Source of the DNA: Sphingobacteriaceae bacterium | GTDB lineage: Bacteria; Bacteroidota; Bacteroidia; B-17B0; Aurantibacillaceae | Direction of reading: 5' to 3' | Assembly (NCBI GenBank): GCA_023251695.1 | Contig: JAHEYE010000067.1 | Location: 1-13,706 of the forward strand | DNA length: 13,706 bases | Shown: positions 1 through 7,697 of the stretch, one piece after another | How the letters are laid out: each line of letters opens with the position of its first letter | Numbering within the stretch: the stretch's first letter is position 1 | Position numbers and translations under genes: made by a program | Notes under the pieces: model-generated | The model's database searches: none | Told to the model about the DNA's origin: nothing | Seen by the model: only the letters and a program-made list of their open reading frames with translations

Positions 1-1
1 A

Positions 2-1219
2 ATTGTGGATTTATATCCTTTCGAGGAAACAGTTGGCAAAGGTGCTTCTGCTGAAGATATTATTGAGAAAATTGATATTGGGGGAATCTCTCTGATAAGA
101 GCCGCAGCTAAAAACTTTAACGATGTGGTTATTATTTCTTCCCGTCACGATTACAAACCATTATTGGATTTGTTAGAAAGTAAAAATGGCTTCTCGGATA
201 TTGCTGACAGAAAAACTTTCGCTGCAAAAGCCTTCGCTACAAGTTCGCATTACGATTCGGCTATTTTCAATTATTTTAATCAAACCGAAAATATTCCTCA
301 GTTTAAACAAAGTCTGCAAACCGCGCAGGTATTGCGTTACGGCGAAAACCCTCATCAAAAAGGCGTTTTCTATGGCAACCTCGATGCAATGTTTGAGAAA
401 TTGGCGGGAAAAGAATTATCCTATAATAACCTTTTAGATGTGGATGCGGCCGTAAACCTGATTTCAGATTTTACAGAACCGACTTTCGCCATCTTAAAAC
501 ACAATAATGCTTGCGGAGTGGCCAGTCGCTCAACCATTAAACAAGCTTATTTGGATGCTTTGGCAGGAGATCCGGTTTCTGCTTTCGGTGGAATTTTGAT
601 AGCCAATAAAGAAATTGATGAAGAGACAGCAGCTGAGGTGAATAAGCTGTTTTGTGAGGTGGTGATAGCGCCTTCATACTCCGCAAAAGCCATTGAAATT
701 TTAAAATCAAAACCTAACCGCATTATTTTGGTTCAGAAAAAAGTGGCCTTATCCGATAAAGGATTCCGCACCCTTTTGAATGGGGTAATTGAACAGGATA
801 AAGACCTGAAAACCGAAGTGGCCGTCGACCTGAAACCCGCTACCACCAAGGCTCCCACGGCTAGTGAGGTTGCCGACTTATTGTTCGCGAACAAGCTGGT
901 GAAACATACCAAATCCAATACCATAGTCATTGCAAAAAACGGGCAGCTTTTGGCAAGTGGTACCGGACAAACCTCGCGGGTAGATGCCCTGAAACAGGCG
1001 CTGTCAAAGGCTTTGAGCTTTGGATTCGATTTAAAAGGTGCGGTTATGGCTAGCGATGCATTTTTCCCTTTCCCCGATTGTGTTGAGATAGCACATAAGG
1101 CTGGAATAACTGCTGTTGTTCAACCGGGCGGATCCATAAAAGACAAAGACAGCATCGAATATTGCAACAACAATGGAGTTGCCATGGTCTTCACCGGTAC
1201 ACGACATTTTAAACATTAG
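2..1219 (+). CDS. purH: Bifunctional AICAR formyltransferase / IMP cyclohydrolase PurH, 5'-truncated by window edge
   Basis: Cytosolic enzyme of the last two steps of purine synthesis: formylation of AICAR with 10-formyl-THF, then ring closure to IMP. The frame is open from base 2 with no start codon in view; the GTG at base 5 is an internal valine of the conserved LYPFEET segment. About 405 residues are visible of a family usually just over 500, so roughly the first 100 residues of the N-terminal cyclohydrolase domain are missing. The formyltransferase domain is complete: RYGENPHQ near 332-355, KHNNACG at 497-517 (the Lys-His pair is the catalytic pair of the family), DPVSAFGG, SDAFFPFPD, QPGGSIKD and the canonical end TGTRHFKH. 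The Ala in KHNNACG replaces the Pro of many homologues. It lies 118 bp upstream of mreB on the same strand. Truncation is due only to the window boundary. Identification is secure. Confidence 0.97.
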   Translation: MVDLYPFEETVGKGASAEDIIEKIDIGGISLIRAAAKNFNDVVIISSRHDYKPLLDLLESKNGFSDIADRKTFAAKAFATSSHYDSAIFNYFNQTENIPQFKQSLQTAQVLRYGENPHQKGVFYGNLDAMFEKLAGKELSYNNLLDVDAAVNLISDFTEPTFAILKHNNACGVASRSTIKQAYLDALAGDPVSAFGGILIANKEIDEETAAEVNKLFCEVVIAPSYSAKAIEILKSKPNRIILVQKKVALSDKGFRTLLNGVIEQDKDLKTEVAVDLKPATTKAPTASEVADLLFANKLVKHTKSNTIVIAKNGQLLASGTGQTSRVDALKQALSKALSFGFDLKGAVMASDAFFPFPDCVEIAHKAGITAVVQPGGSIKDKDSIEYCNNNGVAMVFTGTRHFKH

Positions 1220-1247
1220 AATAAGTGGTTAGAGTCTAGTGATTAGT
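1220..1247. repeat. Degenerate 7-bp tandem repeat just after purH
   Basis: Directly after the purH stop there are about four imperfect heptamers in phase: AATAAGT, GGTTAGA, GTCTAGT, GATTAGT (1220-1226, 1227-1233, 1234-1240, 1241-1247), giving a consensus near GNTTAGT. The last three share the TAG core at the same phase. The array is short and imperfect, so chance is possible. No hairpin or T-run that would act as a purH terminator was seen in the 118-bp gap. Confidence 0.4.
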
Positions 1248-1319
1248 GAAGCAGAAACCGTAAACATTAAAATTGTTTAAAAAAGAACTTTATCCGTTTT
1301 ATAACGTACAAATAAACAG

Positions 1320-1327
1320 TATTTTTG
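1320..1327 (+). promoter_or_regulatory. Candidate Bacteroidota -7 element before mreB
   Basis: TATTTTTG matches the Bacteroidota -7 consensus TAnnTTTG exactly. It sits only 10 bp upstream of the mreB ATG, so transcription from it would give an almost leaderless mRNA. I see no TTTG/TTG at the expected -33 position about 20 bp upstream (that region reads as a T-run near 1297). Because the gap is AT-rich, a chance match is quite possible. mreB may instead be read through from purH or from another promoter. Confidence 0.3.
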
Positions 1328-1337
1328 ACTCAGCATT

Positions 1338-2360
1338 ATGGCATTATTTGACTTTCTTACACAGGACATCGCAATTGACTTAGGAACTGCTAACACAATT
1401 ATCATCAACAATGATAAAGTTGTTGTTGACGAACCAAGTATTGTTGCTGTTGACAGAACTACGGGTAAGGTCATTGCTGTCGGACGTGCTGCGCAAATGA
1501 TGCACGGAAAAACACACGAGAATATTAAAACAATCCGTCCGCTGAAAGACGGAGTGATTGCAGATTTCCAGGCGGCAGAAGAAATGATTAAGGGCATGAT
1601 CAAAATGATCAACCCGGGAAATCGTTTTTTTAAACCATCATTAAAAATGGTTATTTGTATTCCGTCAGGTATTACTGAGGTGGAGAAACGTGCGGTACGT
1701 GACAGTGCTGAACATGCCGGAGCAAAAGAAGTTTATATGATTCACGAACCAATGGCAGCTGCTATTGGAATGGGAATAGATGTTGAAGAGCCGATGGGAA
1801 ATATGATCATCGATATTGGTGGTGGTACTTCTGAAATTGCCGTTATCGCTTTGGGCGGTATCGTTTGTGATAAATCTACACGTATTGCGGGTGACGACTT
1901 CAACGCGAACATAGAAGAATACATGCGTCGTCAGCATAACATTTTAATTGGTGAGCGGAGTGCGGAGAGAGTTAAAATTGAAGTAGGGGCAGCCATGACT
2001 GAAATTGAAAATCCTCCTGCGGACTTTGCTGTACAAGGAAGAGATCTAATGAGTGGTATTCCGAAAGAAGTTTATATCAGTTATGTTGAGATTGCACATT
2101 GTTTGGATAAATCCATTTCAAAAATTGAAGAAGCGATTCTGAATGCCTTAGAGATGACGCCTCCGGAATTAGCTGCCGACATTTACCGTAAAGGAATTTT
2201 CATGGCCGGTGGCGGTTCGTTATTACGTGGTTTAGATAAGCGTATTTCTTTGAAAACAAAATTACCGGTTCACGTATGTGAAGACCCGCTTAGAGCGGTT
2301 GCACGTGGCACGGGAATTGCACTTAAAAATGTTCATAAATTCCCTTTCCTAATCAAGTAA
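1338..2360 (+). CDS. mreB: Rod shape-determining protein MreB, actin homologue
   Basis: Cytoplasmic, membrane-associated actin-like ATPase whose filaments position the elongasome (MreC, MreD, RodA, PBP2) during side-wall synthesis. At 340 aa it has normal family length. The actin-fold signatures are in order: phosphate-1 loop IDLGTANT at residues 13-20, HEPMAAAIG at 136-144 with Glu137 in the position of the hydrolysis-linked acidic residue, phosphate-2 loop DIGGGTSE at 159-166, and the adenosine loop AGGGSLLRG at 290-298. The N-terminus MALFDFL is short and hydrophobic, fitting a membrane-tethering segment. The ATG at 1338 is the family's normal start; no Shine-Dalgarno is visible, as is usual in this phylum. 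It lies 81 bp upstream of mreC, the only sizeable gap in the mreB-rodA cluster. Confidence 0.98.
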   Translation: MALFDFLTQDIAIDLGTANTIIINNDKVVVDEPSIVAVDRTTGKVIAVGRAAQMMHGKTHENIKTIRPLKDGVIADFQAAEEMIKGMIKMINPGNRFFKPSLKMVICIPSGITEVEKRAVRDSAEHAGAKEVYMIHEPMAAAIGMGIDVEEPMGNMIIDIGGGTSEIAVIALGGIVCDKSTRIAGDDFNANIEEYMRRQHNILIGERSAERVKIEVGAAMTEIENPPADFAVQGRDLMSGIPKEVYISYVEIAHCLDKSISKIEEAILNALEMTPPELAADIYRKGIFMAGGGSLLRGLDKRISLKTKLPVHVCEDPLRAVARGTGIALKNVHKFPFLIK

Positions 2361-2441
2361 ATTCTACCCTTAGATTGTAGTTTTATAAAAGAGGTAAACA
2401 TGGTTTTCAATATCTGAAAGCGATGAATTAATTTTTACAGC
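2361..2441 (+). promoter_or_regulatory. mreB-mreC spacer with short hairpin, palindrome and SD-led 5-codon ORF
   Basis: This 81-bp gap holds a small inverted repeat (CTAC at 2364-2367 with GTAG at 2376-2379), immediately followed by a perfect 10-bp palindrome TTTTATAAAA at 2381-2390. Next comes AGAGGT at 2390-2395, four bases before an ATG at 2400 that opens a 5-codon frame (MVFNI, stop TGA 2415-2417). A second minimal ATG-AAT-TAA lies at 2423-2431, just before the GTG of mreC at 2442. The elements are visible; a regulatory role, such as attenuation or tuning of mreC translation, is inference only. No TAnnTTTG promoter was found here. Confidence 0.3.
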
Positions 2442-3281
2442 GTGAGAACTTTATTAGCATTCATACAACGCCATAATTTCATTTTCATTTTTTTATTTAT
2501 GGAATTTGTTTGCTTTTACCTTATGTACCGGAATAATGGTTATCAGGGCTCGAACATCTTTAATTCCGCAAATAAAATTTCGGCTAACGTTTACCAAACG
2601 GCGGCTAACGTACGCGAATATTTGTTATTGAAGGATGAGAACAAAAGATTAGCGGAAGAGAATACAAGGCTTTACAATATGTTGAAGTCGGGTTACATGG
2701 CAGTTCCTTTAGGACAATACACAAAAAAGGATACGCTTTACAAACAACAATATACATACGTGAGTGCAAAAGCCGTTAACTCTTCAATTAACCGCAGGAG
2801 TAATTATATCACCATCAATATTGGTTCCGAGCAAGGCATCACCCGTCACATGGCGGTTGTGAATAGCGAAGGAGTTGTTGGAAGAGTAACGGATGTGTCG
2901 ACGAATTTTTCTACGGTGATGAGTTTGCTTCATAAAGACAACATAGTGAATTGTCAGTTGAAGAATGACGGAACTTACGGACCGTTGGTGTGGGACGGAA
3001 AAGATTATCAGTACTGTTCGTTGAAAGACATTCCTGTTCATACTAAGATCAAAAAAGGAGATGTTGTTGAGACCAGCGAGCAATCAGGTATTTTTCCTGA
3101 AGGAATTAAAGTGGGGACGGTGGATAGCTATGCGCAACGGTCGGGCGATCCATTCTTAACCGTAAAAGTGAAACTGGTGACTGATTTTAAGAAATTGAAT
3201 TATTTATTTGTAATTAAGAATAAATTTAAAATGGAGCGCGATTCACTGGAATCTGCGACGCAAATTCAAAATGACAAGTAG
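2442..3281 (+). CDS. mreC: Rod shape-determining protein MreC
   Basis: Bitopic inner-membrane protein whose periplasmic part forms filaments and activates PBP2/RodA. It is 279 aa, normal for Bacteroidota. Visible features: short cytoplasmic N-terminus, one transmembrane helix at about residues 12-28, a coiled coil at about 55-82 (KDENKRLAEENTRL), then the beta-rich MreC domain with INIGSEQGI, NSEGVVGRV and GDVVETSEQSGIFPEGIKVG, the last being the typical conserved C-terminal motif. The start is GTG at 2442: an in-frame TGA at 2424-2426 excludes any upstream start, and the protein from GTG (MRTLLAF) aligns with the usual MreC N-terminus. Its 3' end overlaps mreD by 11 nt, implying translational coupling. 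Confidence 0.96.
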   Translation: MRTLLAFIQRHNFIFIFLFMEFVCFYLMYRNNGYQGSNIFNSANKISANVYQTAANVREYLLLKDENKRLAEENTRLYNMLKSGYMAVPLGQYTKKDTLYKQQYTYVSAKAVNSSINRRSNYITINIGSEQGITRHMAVVNSEGVVGRVTDVSTNFSTVMSLLHKDNIVNCQLKNDGTYGPLVWDGKDYQYCSLKDIPVHTKIKKGDVVETSEQSGIFPEGIKVGTVDSYAQRSGDPFLTVKVKLVTDFKKLNYLFVIKNKFKMERDSLESATQIQNDK

Positions 3282-3789
3282 TGTAATAAATAATATTGTC
3301 CGTTTTATAGTGCTTATATTGATGCAGGTGTTGATCGTGCAGAATATACATCTGGGCAGTTATATTATTTTATTGCCATATGTTCTGGTTATTCTTTTAT
3401 TTCCATTCGACATACCAAAATTCATGTTGCTTGGTTTTTCTTTTTTGGTGGGATTAACAATCGACGTGTTTTACGATACGGCCGGAATGCATGCGGCTGC
3501 ATGCACACTAATGGGTTTTACGCGCTATTATCTTTTAAAATTTATTGCACCGCGCGACGGATATGAAGCGGGATTAGAACCGAACATAGATGATATGGGC
3601 GGAGCGTGGTTTACAACTTATGCAGGCGTACTGATCTTTATTCATCATCTTTTCTTTTTCTATCTCGAAATATTCAGGTGGAATGAATTTTTTTCAACGC
3701 TTGGGCGCGTCATACTTAGCTCGGTTGGTACATTTGCATTTGTGTATGTAATCCAATTCTTATTTTATAAAACTACACGGAGAAGGTAA
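3271..3789 (+). CDS. mreD: Rod shape-determining protein MreD
   Basis: Small polytopic inner-membrane protein (172 aa) that works with MreC in the elongasome and is thought to balance PBP2 activation. Hydrophobic segments lie at about residues 8-25, 31-50, 53-75, 113-133 and 141-163, with the positive end TTRRR in the cytoplasm. The motif LTIDVFYDTAGMHA, with an acidic residue inside a membrane segment and a conserved GMHA, is typical of Bacteroidota MreD. The ATG at 3271 lies inside the last codons of mreC, and the TAA stop shares one base with the ATG of the next gene. The family is poorly conserved, so identity rests on this motif, topology and the mreC-mreD-PBP2 order together. Confidence 0.94.
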   Translation: MTSSVINNIVRFIVLILMQVLIVQNIHLGSYIILLPYVLVILLFPFDIPKFMLLGFSFLVGLTIDVFYDTAGMHAAACTLMGFTRYYLLKFIAPRDGYEAGLEPNIDDMGGAWFTTYAGVLIFIHHLFFFYLEIFRWNEFFSTLGRVILSSVGTFAFVYVIQFLFYKTTRRR

Positions 3790-5648
3790 TGAACAACAAT
3801 GCTCATTTAGGTGACAGGAAATTTATCATCGGGGGATTCTTCGTATTGATAGTATTTGTTTATATCTGCCGTTTATTTTACATACAGATAATTGACGAAA
3901 GTTATAAAATTTCCGCTGCGCAGAATGCCATCGAGGTGCGTGTTGATTATCCTCAAAGGGGCGTTGTTTACGACAGGAAAGGAAAATATCTGGTAAAGAA
4001 CGAACCCTCCTATGATCTTATGGTTACGCCGCGTCTTGTTAAAGGATGCGATACAATAGCCCTGTGTCAAACACTTGAAATGACAAAAGAAGAATTTCTG
4101 AAGCGGATAAAGAAAGCATGTCAGGCGCCTAATTCTCCCCGTAAGGAAAGTATCTTCGAGAAGCAAATGACATCGCAACGTTACGCGACGTTGCAAGAGA
4201 AGATGTATCTCTTCAAGGGATTTTATGTACAAACCCGTAGCGTTAGAAAATATCCTAAACCTATTGCAGCACATTTGTTGGGATATGTGGGGGAGGTGAA
4301 CAAAGCAATAACAGAAAAAGATCCTTATTACAAAGATGGGGATTACGTTGGTATTACCGGAATGGAAAGAGGATACGAAGAAGCGCTGAGAGGCCTAAAA
4401 GGAAAAAGAAAGATCCTGAAAGATGTATATAACAAAGAAGTTGGAAGTTTTATGGAAGGGAAATGGGATACTGCAGCCATTGCAGGTAAACCCTTGTATT
4501 CTACAATTGATATAGATCTCCAGGAATACGGTGAGCGGTTAATGAAAGGAAAGATAGGCGCCCTTGTTGCCATAGAACCATCTACAGGGGAGATTCTTGC
4601 AATTATTTCTGCTCCAAGTTATGATCCCAATTTATTTGTTGGTGTAAAAGAAAGATCAAAAAATTACCCTGTACTTAATAAGGATTCTACTTTACCATTA
4701 TTCAACCGCGCTTTACAAGCGATGTATCCTCCGGGATCAACATTTAAATTGATTGACGCATTGGTCGGACAAGATGAGGGGGTTATTTCGCGGGGGAAGA
4801 CGTATTATTGCAGTGGTGGTTACGGGCCCATGGGAAACAAACCAAAATGTCACGGGAGACATACCTTGGATTTAGTGAATGCAATTGCACAATCGTGTAA
4901 CGCCTATTTTAGTTATACCTTTCATGATATTACAAGTCAAAATAAATTTCCAAAATATGTTGATGGATTTAATAATTGGCGGGAAAAGGTTATGTCGTTT
5001 GGTCCCGGCACACACTTAGGTACAGATCTTCCTTATGATAAACCGGGGAACGTTCCATCTGCAGCATATTATGATAAAGTATTTGGAAAAGGAAGATGGT
5101 TCGGAAACACAATTGTATCGCTCGGTATCGGTCAGGCTGAGTTAACACTGGTTCCATTGCAAATGGCCAATGTTGTTGCTACCATAGCGAACAGAGGATA
5201 CTACTATGTTCCGCATTGTGTAAAAGGAGTTAGTAACGCAAAAACGATCGATAAAAAGTATAGGGAAAAACACTTTGTTGCTGTACAGAAACCGGAATAT
5301 TATTTGAATGTGATTGACGGTATGCAAAAAGCTTTTGAACCGGGGGGCACCGCCTATGCTTCACGTATTCCCGGAATTACAGCTTGTGGAAAAACAGGAA
5401 CTGCTGAAAATCCGCATGGAAAATCTCATGCCGTGTTCATGGCATTTGCCCCGCGTGAAAATCCTAAGATTGTTATTGCAGCCATCATTGAGAACGCAGG
5501 TTTCGGCGGAACATGGACTGCACCAATCGTAAGCCTGATGATAGAAAAATATTTAACAGGAAAAATTACCCGTATTGAATTAGAAAAGAGAATGGAAGCT
5601 GTTGATCTGATAAGAGGTAAAAATTTATTGACCAAAGAATTCCACTAA
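3789..5648 (+). CDS. mrdA: Penicillin-binding protein 2 (class B transpeptidase of the elongasome)
   Basis: Inner-membrane-anchored DD-transpeptidase that cross-links new peptidoglycan during elongation, paired with the glycosyltransferase RodA. It is 619 aa, normal length. One N-terminal transmembrane helix is at about residues 12-33, followed by the PBP dimer/pedestal domain starting at YPQRGVVYDRKG and containing HLLGYVGEV and GMERGYEEALRG. The transpeptidase domain has all three catalytic motifs: STFK with nucleophile Ser317 (4737-4748), SCN at 369-371, and KTG at 535-537. Between the first two motifs, Cys341, Cys354, His355 and His358 form a cluster that could bind metal. ATG overlaps the mreD stop by 1 nt and the TAA overlaps the rodA ATG by 1 nt. 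It is expected to be a beta-lactam target. PBP2 rather than the divisome PBP3 (FtsI) is supported by context and the adjacent rodA. Confidence 0.97.
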   Translation: MNNNAHLGDRKFIIGGFFVLIVFVYICRLFYIQIIDESYKISAAQNAIEVRVDYPQRGVVYDRKGKYLVKNEPSYDLMVTPRLVKGCDTIALCQTLEMTKEEFLKRIKKACQAPNSPRKESIFEKQMTSQRYATLQEKMYLFKGFYVQTRSVRKYPKPIAAHLLGYVGEVNKAITEKDPYYKDGDYVGITGMERGYEEALRGLKGKRKILKDVYNKEVGSFMEGKWDTAAIAGKPLYSTIDIDLQEYGERLMKGKIGALVAIEPSTGEILAIISAPSYDPNLFVGVKERSKNYPVLNKDSTLPLFNRALQAMYPPGSTFKLIDALVGQDEGVISRGKTYYCSGGYGPMGNKPKCHGRHTLDLVNAIAQSCNAYFSYTFHDITSQNKFPKYVDGFNNWREKVMSFGPGTHLGTDLPYDKPGNVPSAAYYDKVFGKGRWFGNTIVSLGIGQAELTLVPLQMANVVATIANRGYYYVPHCVKGVSNAKTIDKKYREKHFVAVQKPEYYLNVIDGMQKAFEPGGTAYASRIPGITACGKTGTAENPHGKSHAVFMAFAPRENPKIVIAAIIENAGFGGTWTAPIVSLMIEKYLTGKITRIELEKRMEAVDLIRGKNLLTKEFH

Positions 5649-6961
5649 TGGCATTAAGGCGAAGTGAAAATAGTTTATTCTATGGTGTCGACAGGATCAC
5701 TGTTCTTACTTATGGTCTATTGGTGTTCATGGGCTGGTTAAATATTTATGCAGCTGTTTATAATGAAGAACATCAAAATATTTTTGATACCTCGCAAAAA
5801 TACGGTAAGCAGTTGATCTGGATAGGCGGAGCGGTAATAATTGCTTTTTCAATTTTGTTAATTGATGCAGGATTTTATACTGTATTTTCCTATTGGTTCT
5901 ACGGCATCGTTCTGTTGTTATGTTTATTAGTTCCCTATCTCGGAAGAGAAGTTAAGGGTAGCCGTTCATGGTTTAGATTTGGTGATGTGGGGGTTCAGCC
6001 CGCCGAGTTCATGAAATTTGCCACCTGTCTTGCTCTTGCGAAATTTTTAAGTAATGAAAATTTAGTGATCATCAGCAGATACCGTTTACGGTTCAAAGAT
6101 CTTTTAAAGAATTATAAGAACACGCTGATCGCTGTAATGTTCTTAGTTGTACCAATGTTGATCATAAAAGTTCTGCAAGACGAAACCGGATTAGCGATTG
6201 TGTTCGTCGCACTTATTATTGTTTTATACCGTGAAGGGCTTTCGATCAATTTTTTATTGTTCGGTTTATTAGCCGTTGTGTTGTTTGTTCTTTCACTTGT
6301 TGTGGCAAAAATAACTACGTTAATAATTGTATTAGCCGGTATCACATTGGTTGCTCTTTTGTTTATTAAGCGCACAATGCGCAATATTGTATTTGCGGCA
6401 ATAATTTTTATTGGAGCTAGCGGAATGGTATTGGGGACAAAAAAGATGTATGAAAAACTGGAGCCTCATCAAAAAGTACGCATTGATGTATTGTTGGGTA
6501 TTGGAGAGGTGGATCTGAAAGATGAAGCTTACAACGTGAATCAATCCAAGATCGCTATCGGCTCCGGTGGGTTTTTAGGAAAAGGATATTTACAAGGGAC
6601 ACAAACCAAATACAATTTTGTTCCTGAACAGGATACTGATTTTATTTTTTGTACCGTTGGCGAGGAGTGGGGGTTTTTAGGAAGTGCAATTGTTATTTTT
6701 TTGGAATTGTTTTTGATTTTGCGGATCATTTTTTTATCAGAGCGTCAACGTTCAGCTTTCAGCAGGATCTACGGTTATGGAGTTGCTGCGGTGTTGTTTT
6801 TTCATGTATGCATTAATATTGGTATGACAATAGGTTTAATGCCCGTTATTGGGATTCCCTTGCCGTTCTTTAGCTATGGGGGTTCGGCGCTATGGAGTTT
6901 TACTATCCTTCTCTTTATTTTTATAAAACTGGACGCGAATCGGTTATTGATTCTAAGATAA
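5648..6961 (+). CDS. rodA: SEDS-family peptidoglycan glycosyltransferase RodA
   Basis: Polytopic inner-membrane enzyme that polymerises lipid II into glycan strands, acting as a complex with PBP2. It is 437 aa with about ten hydrophobic segments. Family signatures are present: GSRSWFRFG with downstream QPAEFMKF, SKIAIGSGGFLGKGY, then PEQDTDFIF (Asp331 is the conserved acidic residue of the extracellular loop linked to catalysis in RodA/FtsW) leading into the GEEWGFLG motif, and GLMPVIGIPLPFFSYGGS near the C-terminus. The ATG at 5648 shares one base with the PBP2 stop, so it is very likely translated by coupling. It ends the elongasome operon, with its stop only 2 bp from the stop of the convergent gene. 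RodA rather than FtsW is chosen because it directly follows mreBCD and PBP2. Confidence 0.96.
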   Translation: MALRRSENSLFYGVDRITVLTYGLLVFMGWLNIYAAVYNEEHQNIFDTSQKYGKQLIWIGGAVIIAFSILLIDAGFYTVFSYWFYGIVLLLCLLVPYLGREVKGSRSWFRFGDVGVQPAEFMKFATCLALAKFLSNENLVIISRYRLRFKDLLKNYKNTLIAVMFLVVPMLIIKVLQDETGLAIVFVALIIVLYREGLSINFLLFGLLAVVLFVLSLVVAKITTLIIVLAGITLVALLFIKRTMRNIVFAAIIFIGASGMVLGTKKMYEKLEPHQKVRIDVLLGIGEVDLKDEAYNVNQSKIAIGSGGFLGKGYLQGTQTKYNFVPEQDTDFIFCTVGEEWGFLGSAIVIFLELFLILRIIFLSERQRSAFSRIYGYGVAAVLFFHVCINIGMTIGLMPVIGIPLPFFSYGGSALWSFTILLFIFIKLDANRLLILR

Positions 6962-6963
6962 AA

Positions 6964-7695
6964 TCACGATTGTAATTTTACCAAATACTTTCCTTCTAAA
7001 ACAGGAATAACCGGCGCCTGATTTGGAGTCAGGCAATATTTAATATCTTTTTTTAATCCCAAACGGGCAAGGCGTTCTTTGTGTGAGGCGCTAACTAAAA
7101 ATTTTATTGGTTCGTGCTGGGCTTGTTCATATAAATATTTTAAGGCCAAACAACCATCACCTAATTTATAATTTTTCGATTGATCAAATATTTTTTCGGT
7201 AACTGCGCCTGCGTACAAAGCGTCCTCCATGTTGAATTTATTTTTCCATCCCGAACACAATAATAAAATATCGCGGTTTTGTTTCATTAGCCATTCGCAC
7301 AACACATCAATATTTAAAAAAGAACCGACAACAACTTTATAAGCGTTACGTGCGGCATCAATAGCTTGAGTTCCGTTAGTGGTTGTGAGCGCGATTGTTT
7401 TCCCTTTTACATGGTCGCCCATATAATCAAAAGGAGAATTGCCAAAATCAAAACCATCTAATTTAATGGCGTTACGTTCTGCCCCTGCTAAAAATCCCTG
7501 GTCTTTGTAACTTTGCGCTTCTTCAACACTTGCTACAGGAATTATTTTATCGGCACCGTTATGAAACGCAACACAAATCGCTGAGGTAGCCCGGAAAACA
7601 TCAATCACCACAACAATGCTTTCTTTATCCTCATAAATCGGATAAAGATGAGGCGAAAAACAAGCGTCTATTTTATGTTTGGTTTCGTCGGCCAA
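6964..7695 (-). CDS. comB: ComB-family protein, probable 2-phosphosulfolactate phosphatase
   Basis: Member of the ComB phosphatase family, which in methanogens hydrolyses 2-phosphosulfolactate to sulfolactate during coenzyme M synthesis. The cytoplasmic 243-aa product has family signatures in order: IDVFRATSA at 31-39, GNSPFDY at 85-91, TTTNGTQA at 104-111, CSGW at 147-150 and MEDAL at 156-160. No signal peptide is seen. There is no ATG start: the frame opens at TTG (7695-7693), two bases after the gcvT stop, with ATT and ATA as alternative codons just upstream. The conserved part begins at about residue 8 (KIDACFSP), so a start at or very near TTG is required. The tight spacing implies coupling with gcvT. 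The true substrate in this organism is unknown, since coenzyme M is not expected in Bacteroidota; a sulfonate or other phosphoester are options. Confidence 0.88.
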   Translation of the reverse strand: MADETKHKIDACFSPHLYPIYEDKESIVVVIDVFRATSAICVAFHNGADKIIPVASVEEAQSYKDQGFLAGAERNAIKLDGFDFGNSPFDYMGDHVKGKTIALTTTNGTQAIDAARNAYKVVVGSFLNIDVLCEWLMKQNRDILLLCSGWKNKFNMEDALYAGAVTEKIFDQSKNYKLGDGCLALKYLYEQAQHEPIKFLVSASHKERLARLGLKKDIKYCLTPNQAPVIPVLEGKYLVKLQS

Positions 7696-7697
7696 AA

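Noticed and set aside
5..7. GTG at base 5 as the start of purH
   Set aside because: It is an internal codon of the conserved cyclohydrolase domain; the frame is open to the window edge and about 100 residues are missing.
1333..1347. Direct repeat GCATTAT twice across the mreB start codon
   Set aside because: Only two 7-base copies, the second being coding sequence (Ala-Leu-Phe); most likely coincidental.
1277..1612. 111-codon open frame on the - strand across the mreB start
   Set aside because: Hydrophobic shadow translation opposite the conserved MreB N-terminus; no ribosome-binding site or motif.
3873..4274. 133-codon open frame on the - strand inside the PBP2 gene
   Set aside because: Antisense shadow; no recognisable domain and full overlap with a conserved coding region.
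6959..6980. TAAAAT...ATTTTA inverted repeat as a bidirectional terminator between rodA and comB
   Set aside because: The six-pair A-T-only stem with a 10-base loop and no following T-run is too weak to call.
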